64,000 nt of DNA from contig JAHJUE010000006.1 of NCBI GenBank assembly GCA_018829205.1, positions 248,001-312,000 of the forward strand. Reading direction: 5' to 3'. The position numbers and the translations under genes are program-made. The DNA comes from Bacteroidota bacterium (GTDB taxonomy: Bacteria > Bacteroidota > Ignavibacteria > Ignavibacteriales > Melioribacteraceae). Below the pieces are notes generated by a model. The model was not told where the DNA came from and made no database searches. It saw nothing but the letters and a program-made list of their open reading frames with translations. This document shows, piece by piece, positions 37,777-45,980 of this stretch; position 1 is the first letter of the stretch, and each line of letters begins with the position of its first letter.

Positions 37777-39135
37777 TCATTCTTTATTAAGAACAACCGG
37801 TTTACTTTCCAAACCCGAATATTCTTTGGAAACAATATAATAGCTATCTAAATCCTTATTATCTTTTTCGATGAATGAGGTAATATCTTTTTCAAGTGTT
37901 GCTACCAATTTTGTATTTCCGTCTTTATATTTTCTGTAAACAAGATAATTCTCTATTTCCAATCCACTTGCTTTTGTCCAACTCAATTCAATATTTTCTC
38001 CCGCTTTTTTAATACTCGTATCTTTAACATGTTCAGGTAAACGCACTAATGAGACAAATACATGCGGATAATCTATCCCATAGCGGGATGAATTGTAAAC
38101 AACTTTTGTAGCATCGGGAGACAATTGTGGATGTGGATGACCTGATGAATTTTTATCTCCATCGTCTTCATCGAAATCGGATTGATGTTTTACAACTCTT
38201 TGTATTTCCCCGGTTTCAAAATTTATAACACAGATCCAGCCGACATAAAGACCTTCTTTTTTTTCTTCAACATCAGTTACAATAAACTTACCGTCAATAG
38301 ACCACCCCAAATGATGGTTAGTTAGCCCAGGAAATACTTTGATAATTTCACCATCTGTATTTAATACAAGCAATTTACGTTCACCATCCACATCGTTACC
38401 ATAAAAACAGAAGTTTTTTCCGCCTAGGCGCCAGCTTGGGCTTGTAGATTTCCCCTGAAAAATCTGTGTTTTTTCTTTAGTATTTACATCCACCAACCAG
38501 GAGGTTTTCGGTTCTGCCGAACGGTTAATGAAAATTGTAAGATCTGGAGATTTTGTAAATCTTATTCTGTGCATTGGCACATCAATAGGTATTTTAATAC
38601 TCTCATCTTCACTTATAGAATAAACTTCTAAAACCGATTCATCCTTATCCTTTGCCCCAAGTAAAAGATGATCTCCATCCGGATGAGCGGGTGATATTTC
38701 AGAAATATGGTTTTCCGTTTTATATATCATTTCCGCGTTACTTGTTTTAACGTTGAAGCTCCAGAGATACCAAAAAGATTTATCTTTAGTTAGATAGTAA
38801 AGTATGTTTGGGCGTTTAAAATCCCACTCAACTTTACCTAACGGTTTTTCTTTAAAATTAACTTTCTCTGGGTAAGAAGTCAGCCCTTTGCTTATATAGT
38901 AAATACCTTTTTTATCTTTGAAAAGAGCCATTGATCCGTTAGCGTTATAAACCGGGACATCTGTGTACTGATGATTTGCAATATCCAAACCTCTAGATAT
39001 TTGCCAAGTTGTACCTACAGTATCAACTTTTTCAATTTGACTGTAAGATTTATTTTCAATAGCCGAAAGCAATAACAGCAAAGTAAAAACAATTAAAGTA
39101 TTTAAATGGTGCTTGCTTTTATTAAATGATCTCAT
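37777..39135 (-). CDS. PL22-like beta-propeller with C-terminal FN3, HxH intact
   Basis: A 452-residue secreted protein with a signal peptide (about 15-33). The propeller spans 35-370 and an FN3-like domain (GENIELSWTKASGLEIENYL) ends it. NHHLGWSIDG and GHPHPQLSPD supply the His ligands that hold Mn2+ in oligogalacturonate lyases. The base-bearing THEFW motif is replaced by TSPSWRLGG, so the catalytic base would have to differ. It is the better preserved member of the tandem pair. In the locus it would act on short oligo-uronides in the periplasm or outside. AGAGGAATT precedes the ATG. Family placement is by motif comparison from memory. Confidence 0.7.
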   Translation of the reverse strand: MRSFNKSKHHLNTLIVFTLLLLLSAIENKSYSQIEKVDTVGTTWQISRGLDIANHQYTDVPVYNANGSMALFKDKKGIYYISKGLTSYPEKVNFKEKPLGKVEWDFKRPNILYYLTKDKSFWYLWSFNVKTSNAEMIYKTENHISEISPAHPDGDHLLLGAKDKDESVLEVYSISEDESIKIPIDVPMHRIRFTKSPDLTIFINRSAEPKTSWLVDVNTKEKTQIFQGKSTSPSWRLGGKNFCFYGNDVDGERKLLVLNTDGEIIKVFPGLTNHHLGWSIDGKFIVTDVEEKKEGLYVGWICVINFETGEIQRVVKHQSDFDEDDGDKNSSGHPHPQLSPDATKVVYNSSRYGIDYPHVFVSLVRLPEHVKDTSIKKAGENIELSWTKASGLEIENYLVYRKYKDGNTKLVATLEKDITSFIEKDNKDLDSYYIVSKEYSGLESKPVVLNKE

Positions 39136-39163
39136 AATTCCTCTTTCTGTTTATGTGTTAATA

Positions 39164-40000
39164 TTATTTCTTATTTAAGGCTGTTACTTTAAGATTATTG
39201 TACTCTCCGATTAATGGCGCCATCTGCCTAAAACCGATTTTTCCTCCGACGAGAACCGGTCCATATTTTTCGCCGTCATCAAACCATTCGAATATTTGGA
39301 GATCGTTTATATATAGTTCTACTGTGGGTCCGTACTTTACAACTCTAATATTATAGGGAGGCTTCGCAAATTCTACACATGGTATAGGGTCGGGACCTTG
39401 AATAACCATGTTATGTCCGTAACTTTTACGTAAATTACAAAGTTGAAAATCTCTTATTTTTTTATTTCTTCTGAAATAGGAAACATGTAGTGCGTTTATA
39501 TCTCCATGATGATATTGTTTGTAATCACCACTTCGTTTATTTAAGGAAGCAGAGAATAAGTCTTCTCCGTTTTTCCCTTTTGCCGAAAAGAAAAGGATAC
39601 ATAAACCGGGTTCTTTTATTGGATAAAAATCCCAGCTGATTGCGACATTATCAGGGAAATCCTCAGGGCACCAGTAAACAAGATTTGCTTTTTGTTTTAG
39701 AGAAGCATCGAGCGAATTTTCTATTCTTAATCTGTCGTTCGGGAAAGAAATATCGGCAACACCTTCCAGGACAAAACCTTCGACATCAGATTGACTGCTT
39801 AATGAATTTTCATAAATTGTTTTCACTTCGTCATATTTTTTATAAAAGACTTTTTCAATCAAAACGTCTTTTTTACTACCCTCTTCATCGTTTGAAAATT
39901 TTAATCCCGAAGCAAATCCTAATCTGCTCATTCCTGCAGCACCAGCGATTAGTGCTGCGGATTTCATCCAATTTCTTCTATTAAACTTGTTGTCGAACAT
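39164..40000 (-). CDS. DUF1961 (YesU-like) protein with Tat-like signal
   Basis: A 278-residue exported protein. The N-terminus NRRNWMKSAALIAGAAG resembles a twin-arginine signal. The mature part is a concanavalin/LamG-like sandwich with DUF1961 marks: LVYWCPEDFPDNVAISWDFYP, LCILFFSAKG, ALHVSYFRRN, and LYINDLQIFEWFDDG with GGKIGFRQM. YesU of the Bacillus rhamnogalacturonan cluster belongs to this family, whose activity is not established to my knowledge. Here too it sits directly beside the GH105 gene (13 bases), which supports a role with unsaturated rhamnogalacturonan oligosaccharides. AGGAG precedes the ATG. Confidence 0.85.
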   Translation of the reverse strand: MFDNKFNRRNWMKSAALIAGAAGMSRLGFASGLKFSNDEEGSKKDVLIEKVFYKKYDEVKTIYENSLSSQSDVEGFVLEGVADISFPNDRLRIENSLDASLKQKANLVYWCPEDFPDNVAISWDFYPIKEPGLCILFFSAKGKNGEDLFSASLNKRSGDYKQYHHGDINALHVSYFRRNKKIRDFQLCNLRKSYGHNMVIQGPDPIPCVEFAKPPYNIRVVKYGPTVELYINDLQIFEWFDDGEKYGPVLVGGKIGFRQMAPLIGEYNNLKVTALNKK

Positions 40001-40013
40001 ATTTACTCCTTTA

Positions 40014-41384
40014 TTATTCCTCGGACGGTTTTACAAATATTGCTTTGTTAAGCTTACAGTCAAATTGCTTATTATTAATAAACTTTATCATTTCTCCTCC
40101 GGCAAGCAGCACCGGTCCATATCCGTGCATTGCATGAACACTAGTCGGGCGATTAAAATAATAGACATTATCGTTTGCGAAAGTTGTCCCAACACAAATT
40201 CCGTCAACTTGTCCGTTTGGCAATATGTTAGAGGCAATAGCATTCCACCCGGCAATTGCAACAGGGGCATAAGTATAATCTATCCATCCATTATTTATAC
40301 CGCGTGTAATTGCGTATGAGAACATAGCTGTACCGGATGTTTCCAAATAAGTACTTTCTTTATCGAGCATATTGTGCCAAAAACCAGTTCCATCCTGAAC
40401 CTCGGCTAGCCCGCGTGTATTGGCCCTAAGAATTTTTATTACTTCATCTCTTCCCTCATAATTTTCGGGAAGTACAGATAGAAGTTCAACCATTGCCATC
40501 ATTGCCCACCCGTTTGCACGAGACCAGAAAAATTTCGGATCATCCGGATTGTGAGCATTCCAACCATGATCGAAAAGTCCCTTTTCCCAAACAAATAAAC
40601 GTTCCGACATTTGTATTACCTGCTTTACAGCATCATCATAATATGAGTTATCGCCGGTCAGTTTACCCATTTGTGCGAGGAATGGAATAGACATATAAAA
40701 ATCATCGGTCCAAAGCGATTTTGGTTCAGGCCTTTGTCTTGCGAGGGTTCCGTCTTCAAGCCTGAATTGCTTATGACTGATATACTCTGCAACAGTATCT
40801 ATCATATCACGGTATCTTTGGTCGCTATGCCTATTATAGATTTTAATTAATGCAGCGCCTATGGATCCGCAATGATCAAGAGCAGACATGCTAATTATTC
40901 TATCCAGCTGTCTTTTATTCGTTCCGAATTTTGCATCAACCATCCTGAAATACGGAAGGTTATCGAAAATGAAATCATAATTCTTTATCGCATAATCTAA
41001 ATAAGATTTATCCCCGGTAACTTCAAAAACAAGATCCATTCCTGCATAAACTACTCCCATTGTATACGTCCATGTATTAAACTCTCCGGTTCGTACATCA
41101 ATTTCAGCATCTTTATTAGGGGATGAAAAATCCGTTATCTCTTTGAAAGTATCTTTGTTGATTATTTTATAGGGAGTAGAAGCTACAAAATAATTCTTCT
41201 CTCTATCCAATACGTTTTTAATACTTTCTATACTTGGAATATTGTAATTAACCGGGTATTTTATGTCTTGATCAGCATCAAGGACATAGTTACCCTGTCC
41301 GTTTGTTTGCGAATAGATATCAGTAGCAAATAAAAATAAAAGAGCTGCTGTTAATAAATTTAAGAATAGCCTCCATCGTTTCAT
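40014..41384 (-). CDS. GH105 unsaturated rhamnogalacturonyl hydrolase
   Basis: A 456-residue secreted enzyme (signal peptide 1-25, ends IYSQ). It has the alpha/alpha barrel of GH105/GH88: IISMSALDHCGSIGAAL, then SLWTDDFYMSIPFLAQMG with the catalytic Asp at 227 or 228, then FFWSRANGWAMMAMVELL and YLETSGTAMFSYAI. These enzymes hydrate the 4,5-unsaturated uronic acid at the end of oligosaccharides made by pectin or rhamnogalacturonan lyases and release it. It is therefore a downstream partner of the lyases in this locus. GGAG precedes the ATG at good distance. The family is certain; preference for rhamnogalacturonan over homogalacturonan is inferred from the DUF1961 neighbour. Confidence 0.93.
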   Translation of the reverse strand: MKRWRLFLNLLTAALLFLFATDIYSQTNGQGNYVLDADQDIKYPVNYNIPSIESIKNVLDREKNYFVASTPYKIINKDTFKEITDFSSPNKDAEIDVRTGEFNTWTYTMGVVYAGMDLVFEVTGDKSYLDYAIKNYDFIFDNLPYFRMVDAKFGTNKRQLDRIISMSALDHCGSIGAALIKIYNRHSDQRYRDMIDTVAEYISHKQFRLEDGTLARQRPEPKSLWTDDFYMSIPFLAQMGKLTGDNSYYDDAVKQVIQMSERLFVWEKGLFDHGWNAHNPDDPKFFWSRANGWAMMAMVELLSVLPENYEGRDEVIKILRANTRGLAEVQDGTGFWHNMLDKESTYLETSGTAMFSYAITRGINNGWIDYTYAPVAIAGWNAIASNILPNGQVDGICVGTTFANDNVYYFNRPTSVHAMHGYGPVLLAGGEMIKFINNKQFDCKLNKAIFVKPSEE

Positions 41385-41498
41385 TTAGTAACTCCTATTA
41401 TATTAGACTTTTTAATTTTTTTGTCTTTCATTTTGCGATCTATTTATATTGTAATAATTTTCTAGAGTTAGAAACTTCCCTCTGCACCGATTTCCTAA

Positions 41499-42953
41499 TT
41501 ATTCCGATTCTATTTCATCATCATCCCGTATCTTATCACCAGGCCAAACTATTATTTCAGAGTCGGCAGCGTCATATTCCGGCAACCATTTCTTAAGTTC
41601 CTCTTTTACACTGATATATTTTTGGTCGTCTGCGAGATTTTTCCATTCCATTTCATCATTCCGATGGTCGTAAAGTTCTTCCGTTCCATCATGATAGCGG
41701 ATGTATCTCCAATCCTCCGTTTTAACCGAATGATTTCCATGCAAGTAAGTTGTAACGGCAGGATATCTCCATGAAGAAGAAGGATTTTTAAGAAGTGATA
41801 CAAAACTGTGACCTTCATTATCAATTTTTCTTTGAACTCCACAGAGTTCAACAATAGTCGGATAAATATCTAAAAAGCTGATAGTTCGTTTACACCTTGC
41901 ACCTTTTGGAGTTAAACCCGGAACTGAAATCATTAAAGGAGCTCTTGTGGCTTCTTCCCATAATGTGCTTTTTTTCCAGTGAAGTTTTTCGGTAAGGTGC
42001 CATCCATGGTCACCCAAAAACACTATTATTGTATTATCTGCATAATCACTTTTATCTAATGCGTCAATCATCTTACCAACCATCGCATCAGCAAAACTAA
42101 CTGCAGCTAGATAAGCTTTAACAAATTCTCTTTCTTTCCCTTCTCCTTTAATATCATAGTAAGTTTTTGTTTTGGCAATTTTCTTGCCTTCCTTGGGCAC
42201 ATCATCAAGATCATCTTCTCGCATCTTGGGCATTATCAATTTACCGGAGTCGAATTTATCGAAATACTTTTGCGGAACATCCCAATCCAAATGCGGTTTT
42301 CTTATTCCGCAGGCAAGGAAGAAAGGTTTATCATGCTTTTTGTTCAGTTGCTTGATACAGTATTCAACGGTCTTAAAATCACCCATTTCGGAATCATTAA
42401 CCTGCAAAGGAGCATATTTCAGTCCGGCAACTTCAACCGAATTCTCTTTCGAAGGTTTAGGATCCGGGGTTGTTTGGTCATCTAAAGCAGGATAAAATTT
42501 ATCCCAAGAATCAGGATCAGGAAATTTTCCGTGGTAGATTTTTCCCGCACCTGCTGCAAAGTATCCGTTTTTCCTCAAGTGCTGAGTTAATGTAAATGCA
42601 TTCTTTCCCTTAGCTGATAATCTAAACGGCTGGCGATTTCCATAAACTCCCGTTGTCGAGGGACGTAAACCTGTCATCAAACTTGCTCTTGAAGGGTTGC
42701 ATATAGGTGCAGTACAGTAAGCTTTTTCAAAAACGACACACCGCTGGGCAAGCTTATCAATGTTCGGTGTTAATGTGTCATTATTTCCGCCAAGTGCCCC
42801 AATCCAGTCGTTTAAATCATCACAAACAACAAATAGAACATTCGGCTTTTCAGTATCATTTATTGCAAATGAGCCAAACGATGGCAGAACAGCAGCTGCC
42901 GTGCCTAATGCAAGTGTTTTAATAAACTGCTCGCGTGTAATATTTTCACTCAA
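41499..42953 (-). CDS. type I sulfatase (CxPSR)
   Basis: A 484-residue exported sulfatase. The formylglycine motif is C85-N-P-S-R89 followed by ASLMTG. Asp45-Asp46 in VCDDLNDW and the late GDHGWHL supply metal and substrate ligands. The overall sequence (TPNIDKLAQRCVVFEKAYC; DDLDDVPKEG) recalls iduronate-2-sulfatase-like subfamilies. The N-terminus ITREQFIKTLALGTAAAVLPSFG is a Tat-like signal. The start is a TTG at 42953 with AAGGTG four bases before; no in-frame ATG precedes the catalytic motif. It is matured by the radical SAM enzyme encoded in the same run. The sulfated substrate is unknown but should occur with pectic sugars. Confidence 0.9.
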   Translation of the reverse strand: MSENITREQFIKTLALGTAAAVLPSFGSFAINDTEKPNVLFVVCDDLNDWIGALGGNNDTLTPNIDKLAQRCVVFEKAYCTAPICNPSRASLMTGLRPSTTGVYGNRQPFRLSAKGKNAFTLTQHLRKNGYFAAGAGKIYHGKFPDPDSWDKFYPALDDQTTPDPKPSKENSVEVAGLKYAPLQVNDSEMGDFKTVEYCIKQLNKKHDKPFFLACGIRKPHLDWDVPQKYFDKFDSGKLIMPKMREDDLDDVPKEGKKIAKTKTYYDIKGEGKEREFVKAYLAAVSFADAMVGKMIDALDKSDYADNTIIVFLGDHGWHLTEKLHWKKSTLWEEATRAPLMISVPGLTPKGARCKRTISFLDIYPTIVELCGVQRKIDNEGHSFVSLLKNPSSSWRYPAVTTYLHGNHSVKTEDWRYIRYHDGTEELYDHRNDEMEWKNLADDQKYISVKEELKKWLPEYDAADSEIIVWPGDKIRDDDEIESE

Positions 42954-43079
42954 TTTACACCTTAATATTTTGATTATTGAATACTTGCTTTCAAAAAAAA
43001 CACTTCCCTTTTAAGTACATCAAGATCTAGTTAAGCTTGGGAAACAACAATTATTATAGCGCAAATATCGCCGCATTGT

Positions 43080-44501
43080 TCAACCAGTTACATTTCCGAA
43101 TTTATATCCTGGTTCATATTCGGGATTTTTTTGCATCATCTGCGCATTAACTTCAGAGCGCCAGTTTTCCATTTTATTAAAAAGCTCTTTTACTAATTCA
43201 GGTTTTTCATTAACAAGATTTCTTTGTTCGCTGATATCACTTTTCAAATCGTATAGTTCAAATGCGCCGTCTGATTCTACGCCATCAATACTTTCTTCAA
43301 ACCATTCTATGAGTTTATAATTACCAGATCTTAATGCGCCAGATGGGGCAATCCCGCCAGGATGATAATGCGGATAATGCCAATAGAGAGCATCACGAGA
43401 AATATTCCCTGAACCTTTTAGCAGCGGCAGAATATCTAATCCGTCTTTCTGATATTTATTATTTATACCTGCAGCGGACAAAAACGTAGGGAAGAAATCG
43501 ATACTTGACACAGGCTCGCTGCAAGTTGAACCGGCTTCAACAAATCCAGGCCAGCGTACAATCATCGGTTCTCTGATTCCACCTTCATAAAGCTGCGCCT
43601 TCCCGCCGCGCAATGGTTTTAAATATTCTTTCGCACTTGAGCATCCGTTATCGGAGAAATAAACTACTATCGTATCATCGACTAAGTTCAATTCATCCAG
43701 TTTATCCATTATTTTCCCGATGCTTTCATCAAGTGTTTCAACCATCGCCCCAATCTTCGGAATGTTCATATCAATTTCTGAACCTTCTTTTGTTTCATAC
43801 TTTTCTATCAATTCTTTTCTCTCCATTTTGGGACTATGAATTGAATGATGAGCAACATAACAGAAGAAAGGTTTTGATTTATTTTTTTCTATAAATGAAA
43901 TTGCCCGTAATGTAATTGCTTCAACATGATGGGGATCTTTGTACGGATCATCTGATGATTTTGGTTTTACAGTAGTATACACTTCATCAAACCCCTGAGA
44001 AGCAGGATCGCCCGGTCGATTCGGAGAATAATTTTTGTCAATATTCAAATGCCATTTACCGAAATGTCCCGTAATATATCCTGCTTCTTTTAGTGCTTCG
44101 GCAATAGTTATTTCATCAAGTTTTAACTGCTGAGTCCAGTCAGGAAGCAACAATTTCTCTTTGCCACTTACTTTTGCTCCAGGTATGTAATCAGTTAAAT
44201 TTAGCCGAGCTGGATATTTGCCCGTCATAATGCTTGCACGCGTCGGAGAACAAACCGGACAAGCTGCATATGCATCGGTGAAAAGCATTCCTTCATTCGC
44301 TAGTTTGTCTATATTCGGTGATTCGTAATATTTATTTCCGTAGCAGCTCATTTCATGCACACCAAGATCATCGGCTAAAATAAATACTATATTCGGCGGC
44401 TGTTTAACAGCTATACCTTTCCCGAATAACAACGGCTGAAATGAGGCTGCGGCTGTTAATGCTCCTAATGTCTTTAAAAATTCCCTTCTTGTTTTATCCA
44501 T
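43080..44501 (-). CDS. type I sulfatase (CxPTR), arylsulfatase-A-like
   Basis: A 473-residue exported sulfatase with a clear twin-arginine signal (TRREFLKTLGALTAAAS). The formylglycine motif is C84-S-P-T-R88, then ASIMTGKYPARL. Asp44-Asp45 in ILADDLGVHE and YFSDNGCSS provide metal ligands, and HYPHYHPG near 370 is typical of the arylsulfatase A-like subfamilies. It is a different subfamily from the other sulfatase, so the two probably remove sulfate from different positions or sugars. Tat export implies folding in the cytoplasm, which fits cytoplasmic maturation by the radical SAM enzyme before export. Confidence 0.92.
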   Translation of the reverse strand: MDKTRREFLKTLGALTAAASFQPLLFGKGIAVKQPPNIVFILADDLGVHEMSCYGNKYYESPNIDKLANEGMLFTDAYAACPVCSPTRASIMTGKYPARLNLTDYIPGAKVSGKEKLLLPDWTQQLKLDEITIAEALKEAGYITGHFGKWHLNIDKNYSPNRPGDPASQGFDEVYTTVKPKSSDDPYKDPHHVEAITLRAISFIEKNKSKPFFCYVAHHSIHSPKMERKELIEKYETKEGSEIDMNIPKIGAMVETLDESIGKIMDKLDELNLVDDTIVVYFSDNGCSSAKEYLKPLRGGKAQLYEGGIREPMIVRWPGFVEAGSTCSEPVSSIDFFPTFLSAAGINNKYQKDGLDILPLLKGSGNISRDALYWHYPHYHPGGIAPSGALRSGNYKLIEWFEESIDGVESDGAFELYDLKSDISEQRNLVNEKPELVKELFNKMENWRSEVNAQMMQKNPEYEPGYKFGNVTG

Positions 44502-44547
44502 TTTTATTTCCGATTATAGATTTAATCTTCGCAAAGTGTCAATCTCT

Positions 44548-45948
44548 CTAATCCAATTTCTCCAATTCACTACATACTCTTATATAATCGCAAAGAACAC
44601 TAATATTATCATTGAATACCGCACTGCTTATTCTGTCTTTAATGATATACTCACCGTTCCATTTTTTATTAGGGACTGCTTTTTTGTATTTATCATTTTG
44701 GGTTATCCATCTTCCCTTTTCATCTTGAGAAGAAATTATTTTATTCACTGACTCTTCTAATTCACTTTTTTGCTTTAGTAATTCTTCCCTGGTAGGTTTA
44801 CTCATTAAAGAAGAATTATTTATATTTTCTTTACCAGAAATATTTTTAAAGCGTTCAGTCGCTTTACTCAACAAATCGCTCAAATCCCTTTCATAACCAT
44901 ACCCAGTAGATCTCTCAGGACTTAAGTTCCTGAAATTGTCAACTCTTATTCTACCTCGATTATAATACATTGGTTTATTCGTATATAATTCAACAAACCG
45001 CGGCCATTTACCATTCGTGAGTTTTACACTCTCAACCCAAATCAAGGCATCTGTAATTGGTAACAGAAATTCATCATCTCCGGTTAATTCATAAATATCC
45101 ATAAGGGTATTAACATTGTTTAATGTAACTGCAGGACAAACACTGGGTGGTTCAAAAGCTCTTGCCCAAGCCGGTTGAAGAAACTCATTATACTGCTGAC
45201 CCCATCCCGGTTGAGGCGGCGGAAGCTGTGAGATATAAATATAGTTGCCGGCTTTTACAACACTTTCATAAAATTCTGTTTGCTTATAAAATTTATGTGC
45301 ATCTATCATAACATCGACACATTTATTAATACCGCCATCATTAAAAGTAGCATAGTCATGGTAGTTCCCTTGTTGGGGATATTTATGCGGCCATCCGCCC
45401 TGTTCCAATTGAGTTTTTAACATCATATCCAATGCTTTCATTACAGACTGATGCAATGCGCCATCCTTCATTTCTTGATCTAGTGCCATTAGAAAACGTA
45501 CAGCACTTTGCGTTTGATTATCGTCAAAACTTACAACGGTTTTTTTCAGTTTCCTTTCGAAATAAATTCTATGATCCCAACCGCCGTATTCATTCTGACC
45601 TATAATCAATGCTTGGCCGGCTTCCCTTGCGTATCGTAGGAATGTATTATCTCCCGTAACTTTAAATGCATTTAGAAATGCGAATCCAACTGCAGGTGTT
45701 CCCGGGGGTTGAACTTCAATCGTATAATCATCAGTCGAAACTTCACCCCATTTTTCTTTCAAATCTGTCGTATAGTAATAAACGTATCCACCGTTAATAT
45801 TAATAGAATGAAAATATTCTATCCCCTTCTTCATTGATTGTAAGGATTCTTTTAAAAGGTCATTTTCCCCAAACCCATACAAAATTATGTTGATATGGAA
45901 AAAAGAAGCGATCAATAAAATCAATAAGTAATAATTACTCTTCCGCAT
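44548..45948 (-). CDS. PL10-type pectate lyase
   Basis: A 466-residue secreted enzyme. I use the ATG at 45948, with AAGG seven bases before; an earlier ATG overlaps the upstream gene. The signal peptide covers about 1-25. The fold is the alpha/alpha toroid of PL10: GGWDHRIYF and FDDNQTQSAVRFLMAL early, GGWPHKYPQQGNYHDYATFNDG in the middle (the Asp and Asn hold Ca2+), then QPGWGQQYNEF, WARAFEPPS and NNVNTLMDIYEL. PL10 lyases split polygalacturonate by beta-elimination. An extra C-terminal helical and Lys/Glu-rich segment of about 90 residues follows the core. It is next to a GH28-like gene and the sulfatases. Confidence 0.85.
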   Translation of the reverse strand: MRKSNYYLLILLIASFFHINIILYGFGENDLLKESLQSMKKGIEYFHSININGGYVYYYTTDLKEKWGEVSTDDYTIEVQPPGTPAVGFAFLNAFKVTGDNTFLRYAREAGQALIIGQNEYGGWDHRIYFERKLKKTVVSFDDNQTQSAVRFLMALDQEMKDGALHQSVMKALDMMLKTQLEQGGWPHKYPQQGNYHDYATFNDGGINKCVDVMIDAHKFYKQTEFYESVVKAGNYIYISQLPPPQPGWGQQYNEFLQPAWARAFEPPSVCPAVTLNNVNTLMDIYELTGDDEFLLPITDALIWVESVKLTNGKWPRFVELYTNKPMYYNRGRIRVDNFRNLSPERSTGYGYERDLSDLLSKATERFKNISGKENINNSSLMSKPTREELLKQKSELEESVNKIISSQDEKGRWITQNDKYKKAVPNKKWNGEYIIKDRISSAVFNDNISVLCDYIRVCSELEKLD

Positions 45949-45980
45949 TGAATAACCTTTTGATATAAATAAATATTGTA

